Of a DNA stretch of 64,000 nt, positions 17,840 to 27,123 are shown one piece after another; the first letter of the stretch is position 1; every line of letters starts with the position of its first letter. Made by a program: the position numbers and the translations under genes. The stretch is from the NCBI RefSeq assembly GCF_001718795.1, contig NZ_CP013435.1:62001-126000 (forward strand), read 5' to 3'. The notes beneath the pieces were generated by a model. It was not told where the DNA came from. It searched no databases and saw nothing but the letters and a program-made list of their open reading frames with translations. This DNA comes from Burkholderia latens. Lineage in GTDB: Bacteria; Pseudomonadota; Gammaproteobacteria; Burkholderiales; Burkholderiaceae.

Positions 17840-17883
17840 GGCGTCGTTCTCAGGTTCGATTGCGTGTTTTTGTCGTTCGGAAT

Positions 17884-18984
17884 TCAGTGAATCACGTGCA
17901 GTTCGTAGCGAGCGTCGGACCGGTCCTCGTCCGCGTCGCGCGTGCACAGGAACGCGTCCCAGCCGAGCCGCGAGCCCGCACCGAGCACGCTCGCGCCGAC
18001 CTCGGTGCGCTTCAGCACGAGCTTGACCTCATATTCGAGCGTGACGCCGGCGAGCAGCGTCAGCATCCGTTCGAGCGCGACGGCCTGCGGGCCGCCGGGC
18101 AGGAACGCTTCGTAATCGCGCTTCGACAGCGGGCCGACGACGATCCGCGCGCGCATGTCGCGCTGCCACACGCGCTCGCCGACGAGCGCCGTCGCGCCGA
18201 GCACCGCGTTGACCTCGCCGAGCACGCTCAACTGGTCGGGCGGCACGTCGTACCACTTGCCGACGAACTGGTCGATCTTCACCGGCACGCGGAAGTAGTC
18301 GGACAGCGTGCGCTGCAGGTACGCGGCCGACATCGGCCGGTGCCGTGCCGCGAGCGCGTAGCCGGCAACGGCCTCGTCGAGCACGCCGCCCGCGCCGGCC
18401 GCGAGACTGTCGCGCACCTCGTCGCTCGGCACGCCGGCGATCGCGAGCAACAGCGGCAGATAGCGCTCGTCGCGGTCGAGCTCGTAATGGAACGGCAGCC
18501 GGTATTTCTTCCACGCCGCGTAGAAGAGTGCGGTCGCGCGGTTCGAGAACACGTCGAAGAACGCACGCGCCGCGTGGTCGCGCTTCAGGTGCTCGCGCGC
18601 GACGATCTGCTCGGTGTAGTGCAGCGGCAGCGCGCCCTGCCCGCCGAGCAGCCCGAAGAACGCGGGCGTCAGCTCGACGTGACCGAGCTCTCCGGCCGCG
18701 AGCGCGGCGCCACGCGCGTCGCCCGAATCGAGCAGCGTGCCTTCGTCGTCGAACGAGCGCGCGCCTTCGATCTCGCTCGGCGGGAAGCCTAGCGACAGCG
18801 TGTTGCGGAATTCGATGCGCTGCGCGACGACGTCGCCCTGCCGCCACGCGCCGGGTGCATCCGACGCCTGCCGCGCGAACAGCCCCTCGAGCACGCGCAC
18901 TGCCTGGAAGAACTCGAAGCGGTGCGGCTCGTCGAGCAGCGCGTCGACTACGCCAGGATCGATTCGCCGGTTCGGGGCTTGCAT
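17884..18984 (-). CDS. tssG: Type VI secretion baseplate protein TssG
   Basis: 366 residues of the TssG/ImpH/VasB family. The N-terminal HRFEFFQAVRVLEGLF (about 21-36) and the middle FFGLLGGQGALPLHYTE (about 112-128) are family hallmarks. TssG joins TssE, TssF and TssK in the baseplate wedge. Its start (MQAPNRRIDPG) overlaps the last 37 bp of tssF, so the two are translationally coupled; they bind each other in the wedge. No unusual features. Confidence 0.93.
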   Translation of the reverse strand: MQAPNRRIDPGVVDALLDEPHRFEFFQAVRVLEGLFARQASDAPGAWRQGDVVAQRIEFRNTLSLGFPPSEIEGARSFDDEGTLLDSGDARGAALAAGELGHVELTPAFFGLLGGQGALPLHYTEQIVAREHLKRDHAARAFFDVFSNRATALFYAAWKKYRLPFHYELDRDERYLPLLLAIAGVPSDEVRDSLAAGAGGVLDEAVAGYALAARHRPMSAAYLQRTLSDYFRVPVKIDQFVGKWYDVPPDQLSVLGEVNAVLGATALVGERVWQRDMRARIVVGPLSKRDYEAFLPGGPQAVALERMLTLLAGVTLEYEVKLVLKRTEVGASVLGAGSRLGWDAFLCTRDADEDRSDARYELHVIH

Positions 18985-20780
18985 CGAATGATCTCCTCGC
19001 CGGTGCGCTTCGACACGACGACCAATTGAACGAAACTGTTGAGATGGACGTACAGCCCGAAGAAGCTGTCGAGCACGCGCACGAACGACGCGAGGCTCGC
19101 GCCGACGAAATGTTCCTCATCGATCGTGAGGCGCACCTCGATGCCGCGCACGAACGTCGCGAACGGCTTGCCGGGCAACCATTGAACGGCGCTGCGCTGC
19201 TCGACGGCGACGAGGCCGTCGATCTGGCGCATCGACACGGCGGTGCGCCGCAGGTCGTACAGCGTCAACATTTCCTTGAGCGGCGCGAGCCCGTGCGCGA
19301 CGAGCGACACATGGTTCAGCGCGAGGTGCGACACGAGCCGCCAATGCGCGGCGCGGCCGCGCTCGAAGCGCACGCTCTGCGTCGGGCGCCGCAGCATCGA
19401 GATGCCGCTCGTCTGCGCACCGCCCTCCTGGAACAGGTCGCCGCCTTCGAGCCCGAACGCGAGCATCGCCGGCAGGTCGCGGTTCGTGCAGGTGAGGTCG
19501 AGGCTCAGCGTGTCGGTCTGCGGCGACGTCGGCTCGAAGTCGATGTCGACGATCGAGATCTCGGTTTCGTAGCCGGGGCTCTTCTGCGCGACCCAGTCGT
19601 TGCGGCGCGCGAACCAGTAATGGCCGATCCGCGCCGCTTCGCCGTGATGCAGCGAGTAGAACGGCCGGAATTCGATCACCGATTCTTCGTGCGCCTGCTG
19701 CCGGACGAGCTTCACCGAGTCGATCGAGTACACGTCGTACGCGAACGCGCGGCGCGCCTCGGCGATCACCGGGTACGACACCGCGCGGTGCGTGATCCGG
19801 ATCGGCTCGCCGTGCTGGCGGAACAGATTGACGACCGGCGTGCAGAACAGCCGGAAATGGCTTGCCGTCAGAAGTTCGAGCAGGCGCGCGACGTGCGAAT
19901 CGCTGCGCACGTCCTGCAGCACCAGGTGCAGCGTCGCACGCTGGCAGCGGCCGGCCGCGCGCGCGATCGCCGCGACGTCGAAATCGACGAAATCGAATTT
20001 GTCGGGGAATGCGAAGTACTCGGTAAGCAGCCGGTATGCGGGGTGCGACTTCGCCGGGTAGTCGATCAGCGCGTCGTCGTCGAAGCCGGCCTGCGCGATC
20101 GGCAGCTTGCGCAGCGGCGTCCAGCGGCCGTTGCGCTCAGGTTCGACGTACGCGCCGAGCACGTTGACGAACAGGCAATCCGTCAGCGCGGCGACGAACG
20201 ACTGCTCGCCGTGCAGGTGCGCGCGCAGCGTCGACAGCTTCAGCGCGCCGAGATCGAGCTGCGCGGCGAGCGATTCGAACGTGATCGAGATCACGCCCGT
20301 CGCGTTCGACGGCAGCACCGTCGCGCTCGGCGCGAGCGCGACCGGCGTGTAGCGCGCCTCCGAGATGCGGATCGGCGCGAGCGTCACGTCGTAGGCGGTG
20401 CGGAACCGGCACTGCACGCCGCGGATCGGGCGGCTCTTCAGCTCGGTGCCGCGCTCGATCACGACCGGTTCGGTCTGCTGGCCGGGCGACGCCGGCGTGA
20501 ACTGCGCGATCGAACATGACGGAAACGGCCGCATGTAGTGCGGATACAGCACTTCCAGCAGCGCCTCGGTGAATTCCGGGTAGTCGTCGTCGAGCTTCTT
20601 GTTGATGCGTGCGCCGAGCAGCGCGAACGACTCGATCATTCGCTCGACGTGCGGATCCTCGCAATGCTCGCCGGACAGCGCGAGCCGCGCCGCGATCTTC
20701 GGATAGCGTTCGGCGAAATCCCGCGAATAGCGCCGCAAAAACGATAATTCGCGCTCGTAATACGGCAGCAATTCTTCCAT
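18948..20780 (-). CDS. tssF: Type VI secretion baseplate protein TssF
   Basis: 610 residues, typical for TssF/ImpG/VasA. The start MEELLPYYERELSFLRRYSR and the following FAERYPKIAARLALSGE are the strongly conserved N-terminus of the family. TssF is the core of the baseplate wedge, two copies per TssG. The gene follows tssE after 77 bp and overlaps tssG by 37 bp. Domain and length are intact. Confidence 0.95.
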   Translation of the reverse strand: MEELLPYYERELSFLRRYSRDFAERYPKIAARLALSGEHCEDPHVERMIESFALLGARINKKLDDDYPEFTEALLEVLYPHYMRPFPSCSIAQFTPASPGQQTEPVVIERGTELKSRPIRGVQCRFRTAYDVTLAPIRISEARYTPVALAPSATVLPSNATGVISITFESLAAQLDLGALKLSTLRAHLHGEQSFVAALTDCLFVNVLGAYVEPERNGRWTPLRKLPIAQAGFDDDALIDYPAKSHPAYRLLTEYFAFPDKFDFVDFDVAAIARAAGRCQRATLHLVLQDVRSDSHVARLLELLTASHFRLFCTPVVNLFRQHGEPIRITHRAVSYPVIAEARRAFAYDVYSIDSVKLVRQQAHEESVIEFRPFYSLHHGEAARIGHYWFARRNDWVAQKSPGYETEISIVDIDFEPTSPQTDTLSLDLTCTNRDLPAMLAFGLEGGDLFQEGGAQTSGISMLRRPTQSVRFERGRAAHWRLVSHLALNHVSLVAHGLAPLKEMLTLYDLRRTAVSMRQIDGLVAVEQRSAVQWLPGKPFATFVRGIEVRLTIDEEHFVGASLASFVRVLDSFFGLYVHLNSFVQLVVVSKRTGEEIIRCKPRTGESILA

Positions 20781-20857
20781 CGACGACCCCGAACCTCAAT
20801 ATTTCCTGCCGGACCCTGATCCGCCACCGGGCGGTCCGGCCCGCTCGGCGGCTTGAT

Positions 20858-21343
20858 TTACGGCATTCTGGCCGCGCGCGTGCGCGTGACCGAATACTGC
20901 AGCGTCGACGGCTGCAGCATCGCGTCGAAACTCACCGGCTCCTCGGCCGGATGCACGACGAGCAGCGCCTGGATCGCGAAGTAAAGCGCGTTGGTCGATT
21001 GCTCGCTCAGCTCGAACGTCACCTTGACCTGCTGCAGCCGCGGCTCGTGGCGCGCGATGGCCTGCTGAATCGACTTGCAAATGAATGCGCGGTCGTAGTG
21101 ACTCGCGAGGCTCAGCCCCGCGAAGTCGTTCAGCCCGTAGGTCAGCACCGACTTCTGGCATTCGGGCAGCGCCTCGAGCTCGACTTCGGTGTGGGCGATA
21201 CGCGTGTTGAGGATCGCCTCGACGTCGCGGGCGACCGTGCTCTTCAGCTCGTCCAACGACAATTGCCGCATCGCAGCCGTTGCCGGCTGGTGCGGTTCGT
21301 CGTCGAACAGCTTGTCGAGAAAACTCGGTTCGAATCGTTTCAT
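20858..21343 (-). CDS. tssE: Type VI secretion baseplate protein TssE (gp25-like)
   Basis: 161 residues of the gp25-like lysozyme-fold family that forms part of the baseplate and starts sheath assembly. The start chosen is the ATG at 21343 (MKRFEPSFLDKLFDDEP), matching TssE proteins; the frame is open further upstream but would overlap hcp. The conserved centre is LTYGLNDFAG (about 69-78), and the C-terminus has the VTFELSE strand. It follows hcp after 62 bp. Confidence 0.92.
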   Translation of the reverse strand: MKRFEPSFLDKLFDDEPHQPATAAMRQLSLDELKSTVARDVEAILNTRIAHTEVELEALPECQKSVLTYGLNDFAGLSLASHYDRAFICKSIQQAIARHEPRLQQVKVTFELSEQSTNALYFAIQALLVVHPAEEPVSFDAMLQPSTLQYSVTRTRAARMP

Positions 21344-21405
21344 CGGCCGGCCTGCACAGCGAAAACGGCAACGGGACGCCGAGCGCCCCGTTGCCGCAAC
21401 CGACC

Positions 21406-21909
21406 TTAGACCGCGTAGGTCTTGTCGTTCTTGGTCAGGCTCCAGGCGCCCTGCGTGTTGCCACCCTGGTTGCCGCCGATCTTCTGCTGGGTCTGCTTCC
21501 ACTGCACGGCCGCATACTTCAGCGAGAAGGTTTCGACCGGCAGGCCTTCCTTGCGCACGCTCGGTGCGATGCTGGAAATGATCACGTACTTGAGCTTGAC
21601 CTCGAGATACTTGACGCGCTGGCCTTCGCCGTCCGAACGCATGAAGTCGATCGTGACTTCATCGAACGTCGTGCCGCCCGACGCGTGCTGATACAGCAGC
21701 GGGCTCGACGAATCGATTTCCTTCGTAAACACCATGTCGCCGTGCTCGCAACGCTCGGCGGTCAGGCCGCCCGACGTCGATGCGGTCGCCGAACGCGGCT
21801 GCACGATCGAATGGTCCCAGGACTTCACTTCGATCCAGCCCGAGTGGTCCTTGTCCGCGGATTCGCCCTTGATGACGGGATTTCCGAATTTCAGATACAG
21901 GTCTAGCAT
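21406..21909 (-). CDS. hcp: Type VI secretion tube protein TssD (Hcp)
   Basis: 167 residues, the tube subunit that stacks as hexameric rings and is secreted. Canonical start MLDLYLKFGNPVIKGES at 21909; six extra upstream codons (MGSRRA) are open but lack family support. Hallmarks are HSGWIEVKSWDHSI (about 22-35) and VEVTIDFMRSDGEG-like strands near 90. It lies 70 bp after tssC, a gap containing a small GC-rich inverted repeat near 21950-21968. Confidence 0.95.
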   Translation of the reverse strand: MLDLYLKFGNPVIKGESADKDHSGWIEVKSWDHSIVQPRSATASTSGGLTAERCEHGDMVFTKEIDSSSPLLYQHASGGTTFDEVTIDFMRSDGEGQRVKYLEVKLKYVIISSIAPSVRKEGLPVETFSLKYAAVQWKQTQQKIGGNQGGNTQGAWSLTKNDKTYAV

Positions 21910-21979
21910 GGCCCTTCGACTCCCCAAAGAGGTGGTTTTAACGTCCTACCCAGGCGGCCCGCCCGGGCGATTTACTCGC

Positions 21980-23470
21980 TTATGAATTTGCCGGTTTGGG
22001 CAGATCAGCGACAAGTCGCAGAGAAATCGAGAGTTCGTCGAGCTGGAAGTGCGGACGCAGGAACGCGACCGAACGGTACGAGCCCGGCTTGCCCGGAATC
22101 TCCGACACTTGTATGGAAGCCTCGCGCAGCGGAAATTGCGCCTTCTGTTCCTGCGTCGCGTTGTCGTCGAGCAGCACGTATTGCGAAATCCACCGGTTGA
22201 GGAATGTTTCCACGTTCTGCGCCGATGCGAAGCTGCCGATCTTGTCGCGCATCATCGCCTTCAGGTAGTGCGCAACGCGCGATACCGAGAAGATGTACTG
22301 CAGCTGAGCGGACAGAACGGCGTTCGCGTTCGCGCTATCGGTGCTGTATTTCTTTGGTTTCTGCACCGATTGCGCGGCAAAGAACGCGGCGTAATCTGAG
22401 TTCTTGCAATGGACGAGCGGGATGAAGCCGAGGTCGCTCAGCTCCTTCTCGCGGCGATCGGTGATCGCGATCTCGGTCGGGCACTTCAGCGCGATCTCGC
22501 CGTCGTCGGTCTTGAACGTGTGGGTCGGCAGATCCTCGACGAGGCCGCCGCCTTCGACGCCGCGGATCGCCGCGCACCAGCCGAAGTCGTCGAATGCGGC
22601 CGTGAGCCGCGCGGCGAACGCCCATGCGGCGTTGCACCACAGGTACTTGTCGTGGTCGGTGCCGTCGACGTCCTCGACGAAGTTGAAGCGTTCCGCCGTC
22701 TGGCCGTCCTTCGGATTGAACGGCAGGCGGCCGAGGAAGCGCGGCAGCGTCAGGCCGACGTAGCGCGAATCCTCGGAATCGCGGAACGACTTCCACTTCG
22801 CGTACTCAACCGTATCGAACACCTTGCCGAGATCGCGCGGCTTGCCGAGATCGGCGAACGATTCGAGCCCGAGCAGTTCCGGCGACGCCGACGCGATGAA
22901 CGGCGCGTGCGCGGCCGCCGCGACGCGCGACATCTGCTCGATGAAATACATGTCTTCCGGCTGGCGCGAGATCTCGTAATCGCCGATCAGCGCACCGAAC
23001 GGCGAGCCGCCGAACGTGCCGAATTCCTCTTCGTAGACCTTCTTGAACAGCGCGCTCTGGTCGAACTCGCTCGCACCCTTGAAGTCGCGCACGAGGTCGC
23101 GCTTCGGTGCGTGAAGCGCCTTGATCTTGATCGTCTGGCCGGTGTTGCTTTCCTTGACCAGGTAATCGAGGCCGCGCCACGTGCTTTCCAGGCGCTGGAA
23201 TTCCGGCGCGTGCATCACCGCGGACAGCTGCGTGGAGATCAGGCGGTCGAGTTCCGCGACGCGCGCGTCGATCGTTGCCGACAGGTTGTCCGACACGATG
23301 ACCGTGCCGTCGAGCACCTGATGCACGAGCTCGCCGATCAGGTCCTTGGCGCGCGCATGCTCGGAATCGGATTTCGCGACCTTGCTCTTCTCGACGATCT
23401 CGTCGAGCAGCGAAGTCCCGGCGGCGTATTCCGCGCCGCTCGCTTGGGCCGCAGCCGTTTGCTGGTTCAT
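21980..23470 (-). CDS. tssC: Type VI secretion sheath large subunit TssC
   Basis: 496 residues, normal for TssC/VipB/EvpB. The long conserved core includes LESTWRGLDYLV (about 92-103) and FLGRLPF (about 250), and the C-terminal half ends in the sheath core domain. With TssB it forms the contractile sheath that drives the Hcp tube outward. Start at 23470 (MNQQTAAAQASG), 15 bp after tssB. Confidence 0.96.
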   Translation of the reverse strand: MNQQTAAAQASGAEYAAGTSLLDEIVEKSKVAKSDSEHARAKDLIGELVHQVLDGTVIVSDNLSATIDARVAELDRLISTQLSAVMHAPEFQRLESTWRGLDYLVKESNTGQTIKIKALHAPKRDLVRDFKGASEFDQSALFKKVYEEEFGTFGGSPFGALIGDYEISRQPEDMYFIEQMSRVAAAAHAPFIASASPELLGLESFADLGKPRDLGKVFDTVEYAKWKSFRDSEDSRYVGLTLPRFLGRLPFNPKDGQTAERFNFVEDVDGTDHDKYLWCNAAWAFAARLTAAFDDFGWCAAIRGVEGGGLVEDLPTHTFKTDDGEIALKCPTEIAITDRREKELSDLGFIPLVHCKNSDYAAFFAAQSVQKPKKYSTDSANANAVLSAQLQYIFSVSRVAHYLKAMMRDKIGSFASAQNVETFLNRWISQYVLLDDNATQEQKAQFPLREASIQVSEIPGKPGSYRSVAFLRPHFQLDELSISLRLVADLPKPANS

Positions 23471-23485
23471 CTCAACACTCCGTCG

Positions 23486-24001
23486 TCATTCGCCGTCTTT
23501 GTCGCCGCCCGTGCCCTTTGCGAGCTCCTGCAGCTGCTGCGTGTTCTTCAGCACCTCGGACAGCAGGTCCTCGAGCTTGTCGTTGCCCGCGAGCTTGTTG
23601 CGCAGGTCGGCGAGCTTCGCGCGCGCCTCGAGCAGGCGGCGCAGCGGCTCGACCTGTTCGACGACTTCGTCCGGGCTGAAATCCGACAGCGAACGGAACT
23701 TCAGGTCGACCGCGAACTTGCCGCCTTCCGGGCTCAGGCGGTTTTCCACCTGGAACGCGGCGCGCGGCTCGATCGCCTTCATCACGTCGTCGAAGTTGTC
23801 GCGGTCGATGTTGACGAACTTGCGGTCGCGCAGCTTCGGCTGCTCGACTTCCGACTGGCCCGCCAGATCGCCGACGACCCCGACGACGAACGGCAGCTCC
23901 TTCACCTCGATCGCATCGCCCTTCTCGACCTCGTAGGTCAGCTGGACGCGCGGCGGCCGTATTTTCTGCAAGCTCTTCTGAATGCTTTCTTTCTTGGCCA
24001 T
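23486..24001 (-). CDS. tssB: Type VI secretion sheath small subunit TssB
   Basis: 171 residues of the TssB/VipA family. Start at 24001 (MAKKESIQKSLQKIRPPRVQ), the canonical N-terminus; the frame is open for 27 more codons upstream without conservation. Family features are LPFVVGVVGDLAG (about 36-48) and the C-terminal coiled helix with LRNKLAGNDKLEDLL (about 132-146), where the ClpV-recognised sheath is stabilised. It starts 49 bp after the tagM stop. Confidence 0.95.
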   Translation of the reverse strand: MAKKESIQKSLQKIRPPRVQLTYEVEKGDAIEVKELPFVVGVVGDLAGQSEVEQPKLRDRKFVNIDRDNFDDVMKAIEPRAAFQVENRLSPEGGKFAVDLKFRSLSDFSPDEVVEQVEPLRRLLEARAKLADLRNKLAGNDKLEDLLSEVLKNTQQLQELAKGTGGDKDGE

Positions 24002-24050
24002 CTCGACGGCTCCCAGGTTAGTTGTGGTTATCGCGTCAGTTGCGTTCGGG

Positions 24051-24686
24051 TCAGCGCAGCGCGCTGAACGGGTCGGCGCCACCCTTTTGCGGCGCCGCTG
24101 CCTGCGGCGGGGCTGCCGGCGTCGGCGCGGTCGTTGCCGCTTCTGCGGCCGGTGCCGCGCTCGTCTTCGGACGATGAACCGGGCGGCGCGCCGTGCGCGT
24201 CTTCACCGCGCGCTGCTCGGGCGGGAACAGCGCCGACTCGCCGAGCGTGTCGCGCAGCTGCTTCGCGAGCGCCTGCGCGTCCGACTTCGCGTCGCCTGCC
24301 AGCGATGCATCCTGGCGCAGCTCGCCGAGCGACTGCGTCGCGATCCGCAGGCCGGCGACGGCGAGCACGCTCTTCGCCTGGCGGTCCGTCGCATCGCGCT
24401 GCAGCGCTTCCTGCGCGGCGACGATCGCCTGGCCATAGTGATTCTGTGCAAACTGGATCTGCGCGATGCGCGACCACGGTTCCTCGCGCGTCGGGTCCGA
24501 CTTCGCGAGCTGCTGGTACAGGCCGAGCGCCTTGTCCTGGTCACCCGCCTTCGCGACGGCGTCCGCATCGGCCAGCGACTTGTTGAACACCTCGGCAGTC
24601 GGCGCCGGCGGCTGGCTCGCACAACCGGCGATCACGCCGCAAGCCAGCACTACCCCAGAAAGTTTTGCGAAGAGACGGTCTTTCAT
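24051..24686 (-). CDS. tagM: T6SS-associated TPR-type lipoprotein (TagM-like)
   Basis: 211 residues. Lipobox VIAGC with Cys22 predicts lipid anchoring. Residues about 35-115 look like tetratricopeptide helices (ALGLYQQLAKSDPTREEPW, ALQRDATDRQAKSVLAVAG), and the C-terminus is Ala/Pro-rich and disordered. I start it at the ATG at 24686 because GGTGG lies 8 nt upstream; a GTG at 24698 would merge with that ribosome site. It is the first gene of the minus-strand T6SS operon. Burkholderia papers name the gene here tagM; its biochemical role is unknown. Confidence 0.82.
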   Translation of the reverse strand: MKDRLFAKLSGVVLACGVIAGCASQPPAPTAEVFNKSLADADAVAKAGDQDKALGLYQQLAKSDPTREEPWSRIAQIQFAQNHYGQAIVAAQEALQRDATDRQAKSVLAVAGLRIATQSLGELRQDASLAGDAKSDAQALAKQLRDTLGESALFPPEQRAVKTRTARRPVHRPKTSAAPAAEAATTAPTPAAPPQAAAPQKGGADPFSALR

Positions 24687-25061
24687 CGTTATATCCACCG
24701 GCGCGTGAGTATTAAAATCGTTGAGAATCTGGTTCTTTTGCTTTGCAAGAAGCGCGCGGGTATAGTACCGATCAATTTTTCATAATTCAATCGCTGCGTG
24801 CAGAGTAATTCCTTTTAAAACCGTGCGCTACCCCGTCGAAACGCGTCTCGAAGCCGCTTGGCGGCCGCTTTTCCCGCGACCGGAATGTGCAAGTTTTACT
24901 TGGCGCCGAGCGCATCGGCCGCCTCGCGGAAAAAATTTCCGGGGCTCGGCGCGGAGCACGCTGCTTAATATTTGAACGGCAGATAGGCCGGGCGCCACCG
25001 CCGACGCGGAAATACCCGGCAGTTTTGACAGGGGAGTTAAAGGCGGCACGCCGGAAACACG
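24687..25061. promoter_or_regulatory. Divergent T6SS promoter region (tagM-tssB... / tssJ-tssK-tssL)
   Basis: 375 bp without a gene. The part 24700-24830 is markedly AT-rich. It must hold the promoters of both divergent operons. I looked for GG-N10-GC sigma-54 elements on both strands and found only near misses (for example at 24731, spacing off by two). A GGGGAG stretch near 25031-25036 precedes tssJ. Confidence 0.5.
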
Positions 25062-25673
25062 ATGAGATCGTCAATGATTCGCTTTGCGCTGCCGCTCGTT
25101 GCCTGCGCGCTTCTGGCCGGATGCGCGGCCGCCCCGTTGCTCGGTTCCGCCGCGAGCGCCGTAATGCAAGCGGCCGGCGTCGGCAAGCCCGAGTTGCCCG
25201 ATGCGCAGAAGCCGCCGCGCAACATCGGGCTCACGCTCGCCGCCGCGCCCAACCTGAACGCCGCGAACGATCACAAGCCGCTTGCATTAGTGGTGAGACT
25301 CTACGCGCTGAAGGACCCGACGTCGTTCCAGCAGGCGCCGTTCGACGCATTCACCGATCCGACCAAGGAAAAGGCCGCGCTGGGCGCCGATTTGCTGAAC
25401 GTACGTGAAATCACGCTGATTCCCGGGCAGCGCTATACGGCCACCGAAAAGGTTTCACGCGAAGCGCAGGCATTCGGCATCGTTGCGCTGTTCCGCGATC
25501 CCGCCATCCAGCGATGGAAACTGACGTTCGACCCGGCGAAGTCGGAGAAATCCGGCATAATCATCGGCCTGCACAATTGCGCGATGACCGTCACCGGCGG
25601 CTCAGTCATCGCACCGCAACAGGGCGCGCCTTCGCAACCGCTGAATATGCTGTCGTCGGTCACTTGCGGTTAA
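25062..25673 (+). CDS. tssJ: Type VI secretion outer-membrane lipoprotein TssJ
   Basis: 203 residues. A signal peptide ends in lipobox LLAGC (Cys21), and the rest is the TssJ beta-sandwich, with LALVVRLYALKDPTSFQQAPFD-type sequence (about 75-96), a family landmark. It sits in the outer membrane and binds the periplasmic end of TssM. Two ATGs are possible (25062 and 25074). tssK follows after 103 bp, a gap that is AT-rich and holds an inverted repeat TTAAC-aaga-GTTAA at 25693-25706. Confidence 0.92.
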   Translation: MRSSMIRFALPLVACALLAGCAAAPLLGSAASAVMQAAGVGKPELPDAQKPPRNIGLTLAAAPNLNAANDHKPLALVVRLYALKDPTSFQQAPFDAFTDPTKEKAALGADLLNVREITLIPGQRYTATEKVSREAQAFGIVALFRDPAIQRWKLTFDPAKSEKSGIIIGLHNCAMTVTGGSVIAPQQGAPSQPLNMLSSVTCG

Positions 25674-25776
25674 GCATGACGCACGAATGTCAATTAACAA
25701 GAGTTAACAAATTGGCGATTAAATTCGGGCACGACCAAATCGATTACATCACAACGCCACATTAACCGGATTTGAC

Positions 25777-27123
25777 ATGAGTTATTCGGCCAAGGTGCTT
25801 TGGGGGGAAGGGCTGTTCCTCCGGCCTCAACACTTCCAGCGGCAGGACGCCTACCACGAGGCTCGCCTGTTCGAATCGATCCAGGCGATCCAGCCGTACA
25901 ACTGGGGCGTGCGTTCGGTGCGCATCGACCGCGATGCGCTAGGCAGCAACGTGCTGCGCGTGGCCGAACTCGCGCTCGTGTTTCCGGACGGCGCGCTGTA
26001 TGCCGCGCCGCAGGCCGACGAGCTGCCGCCGCCGATCGCGCTTGACACGCTGCCCGACGGCATCGGCGAGTTCGTGTTCTACCTTGCGCTGCACCCGCTG
26101 CGCGAGAACGGCACCAACTACAGCGACGATCCGGCCGCCGGCTTCACGACGCGTTTCGTCAGCGAACAGACGAGCGTCGCCGACAACTTCACTGACGCCG
26201 CCGAAGCCGACATCACGTTCCTGAAGACGCAGGTCAAGCTGATCGCGCACAGCGAGCCGCGCGACCAGCTGCTGTCCGTGCCGCTCGTGCGCGTGCGCCG
26301 CACCGCGACGTCCGGCTTCGAAATCGACGACAACTTCGTGCCGCCGTGCCTCGCGATCGAGGCGTCGCCGATTCTTCATCAGCGGCTGCGCCAGCTCGTC
26401 GATGCGCTGCAGGCGAAGGTCAACGCGCTGTATGGTTTTCACCGCGAGCCGTCGAAGAACATCATCGAGTTCCGCTCGGGCGACATCGCGTCGTTCTGGC
26501 TGCTGCACACCGCGAACGCCGCATTCGCCACCCTCGCGCATCTGCACCAGCACGCGGCGCTGCATCCGGAGCGGCTGTTCCAGGAGTTGCTGCGCCTCGC
26601 CGGGCAGTTGATGACGTTCTCGAAGGGCTACACGCTCGCCGACCTGCCCGTGTACCGCCATGATGATCCGGGGCCGAGCTTCGCGCGTCTCGACGGGATG
26701 CTGCGCGAGCTGCTCGACACCGTGATCTCGACGCGCTACTTCGCGATCACGCTCGACGAGGTGCGTCCGTCGTTCCACCTCGGCCGCCTCGACTCCGGCA
26801 AGATCGACGACAAGACCGAGTTCTACCTGGCGGTGTCCGCGGACATGCCGAGCGTCGAGCTTGTCGATGCGGTGCCGGCCCGCTTCAAGGTCGGCGCGCC
26901 CGACGACGTCGACAAGCTCGTGCTGTCGGCGATGCCCGGCGTGCGGCTGTCGTACACGCCGCAGGTGCCGCCCGCGATTCCCGTGCGGCCGGGTGCATGC
27001 TATTTCCAGCTTGATTCGCGCGGCGCGCTGTACGAGCGCATGCTGCAGGCCCAGTCGGCGATGATCTATGCGCCGACTGGCATCAATGACCTGAAATTCG
27101 AACTGATCGCGGTCACATCATGA
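25777..27123 (+). CDS. tssK: Type VI secretion baseplate protein TssK
   Basis: 448 residues, normal for TssK/ImpJ/VasE. The start MSYSAKVLWGEGLFLRPQHF is the strongly conserved N-terminus of the family. TssK connects the cytoplasmic baseplate wedges to TssL/TssM. The stop overlaps the tssL start (ATGA). There is little ribosome-binding signal before the ATG, but conservation fixes the start. Confidence 0.95.
   Translation: MSYSAKVLWGEGLFLRPQHFQRQDAYHEARLFESIQAIQPYNWGVRSVRIDRDALGSNVLRVAELALVFPDGALYAAPQADELPPPIALDTLPDGIGEFVFYLALHPLRENGTNYSDDPAAGFTTRFVSEQTSVADNFTDAAEADITFLKTQVKLIAHSEPRDQLLSVPLVRVRRTATSGFEIDDNFVPPCLAIEASPILHQRLRQLVDALQAKVNALYGFHREPSKNIIEFRSGDIASFWLLHTANAAFATLAHLHQHAALHPERLFQELLRLAGQLMTFSKGYTLADLPVYRHDDPGPSFARLDGMLRELLDTVISTRYFAITLDEVRPSFHLGRLDSGKIDDKTEFYLAVSADMPSVELVDAVPARFKVGAPDDVDKLVLSAMPGVRLSYTPQVPPAIPVRPGACYFQLDSRGALYERMLQAQSAMIYAPTGINDLKFELIAVTS

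Noticed and set aside
18345..20519. 724-codon plus-strand frame over tssG/tssF
   Set aside because: Antisense of two conserved T6SS genes; no ribosome site or domain.
24687..25061. Sigma-54 promoter for the divergent T6SS operons
   Set aside because: GG/GC pairs on both strands miss the 10-nt spacing by one or two bases.
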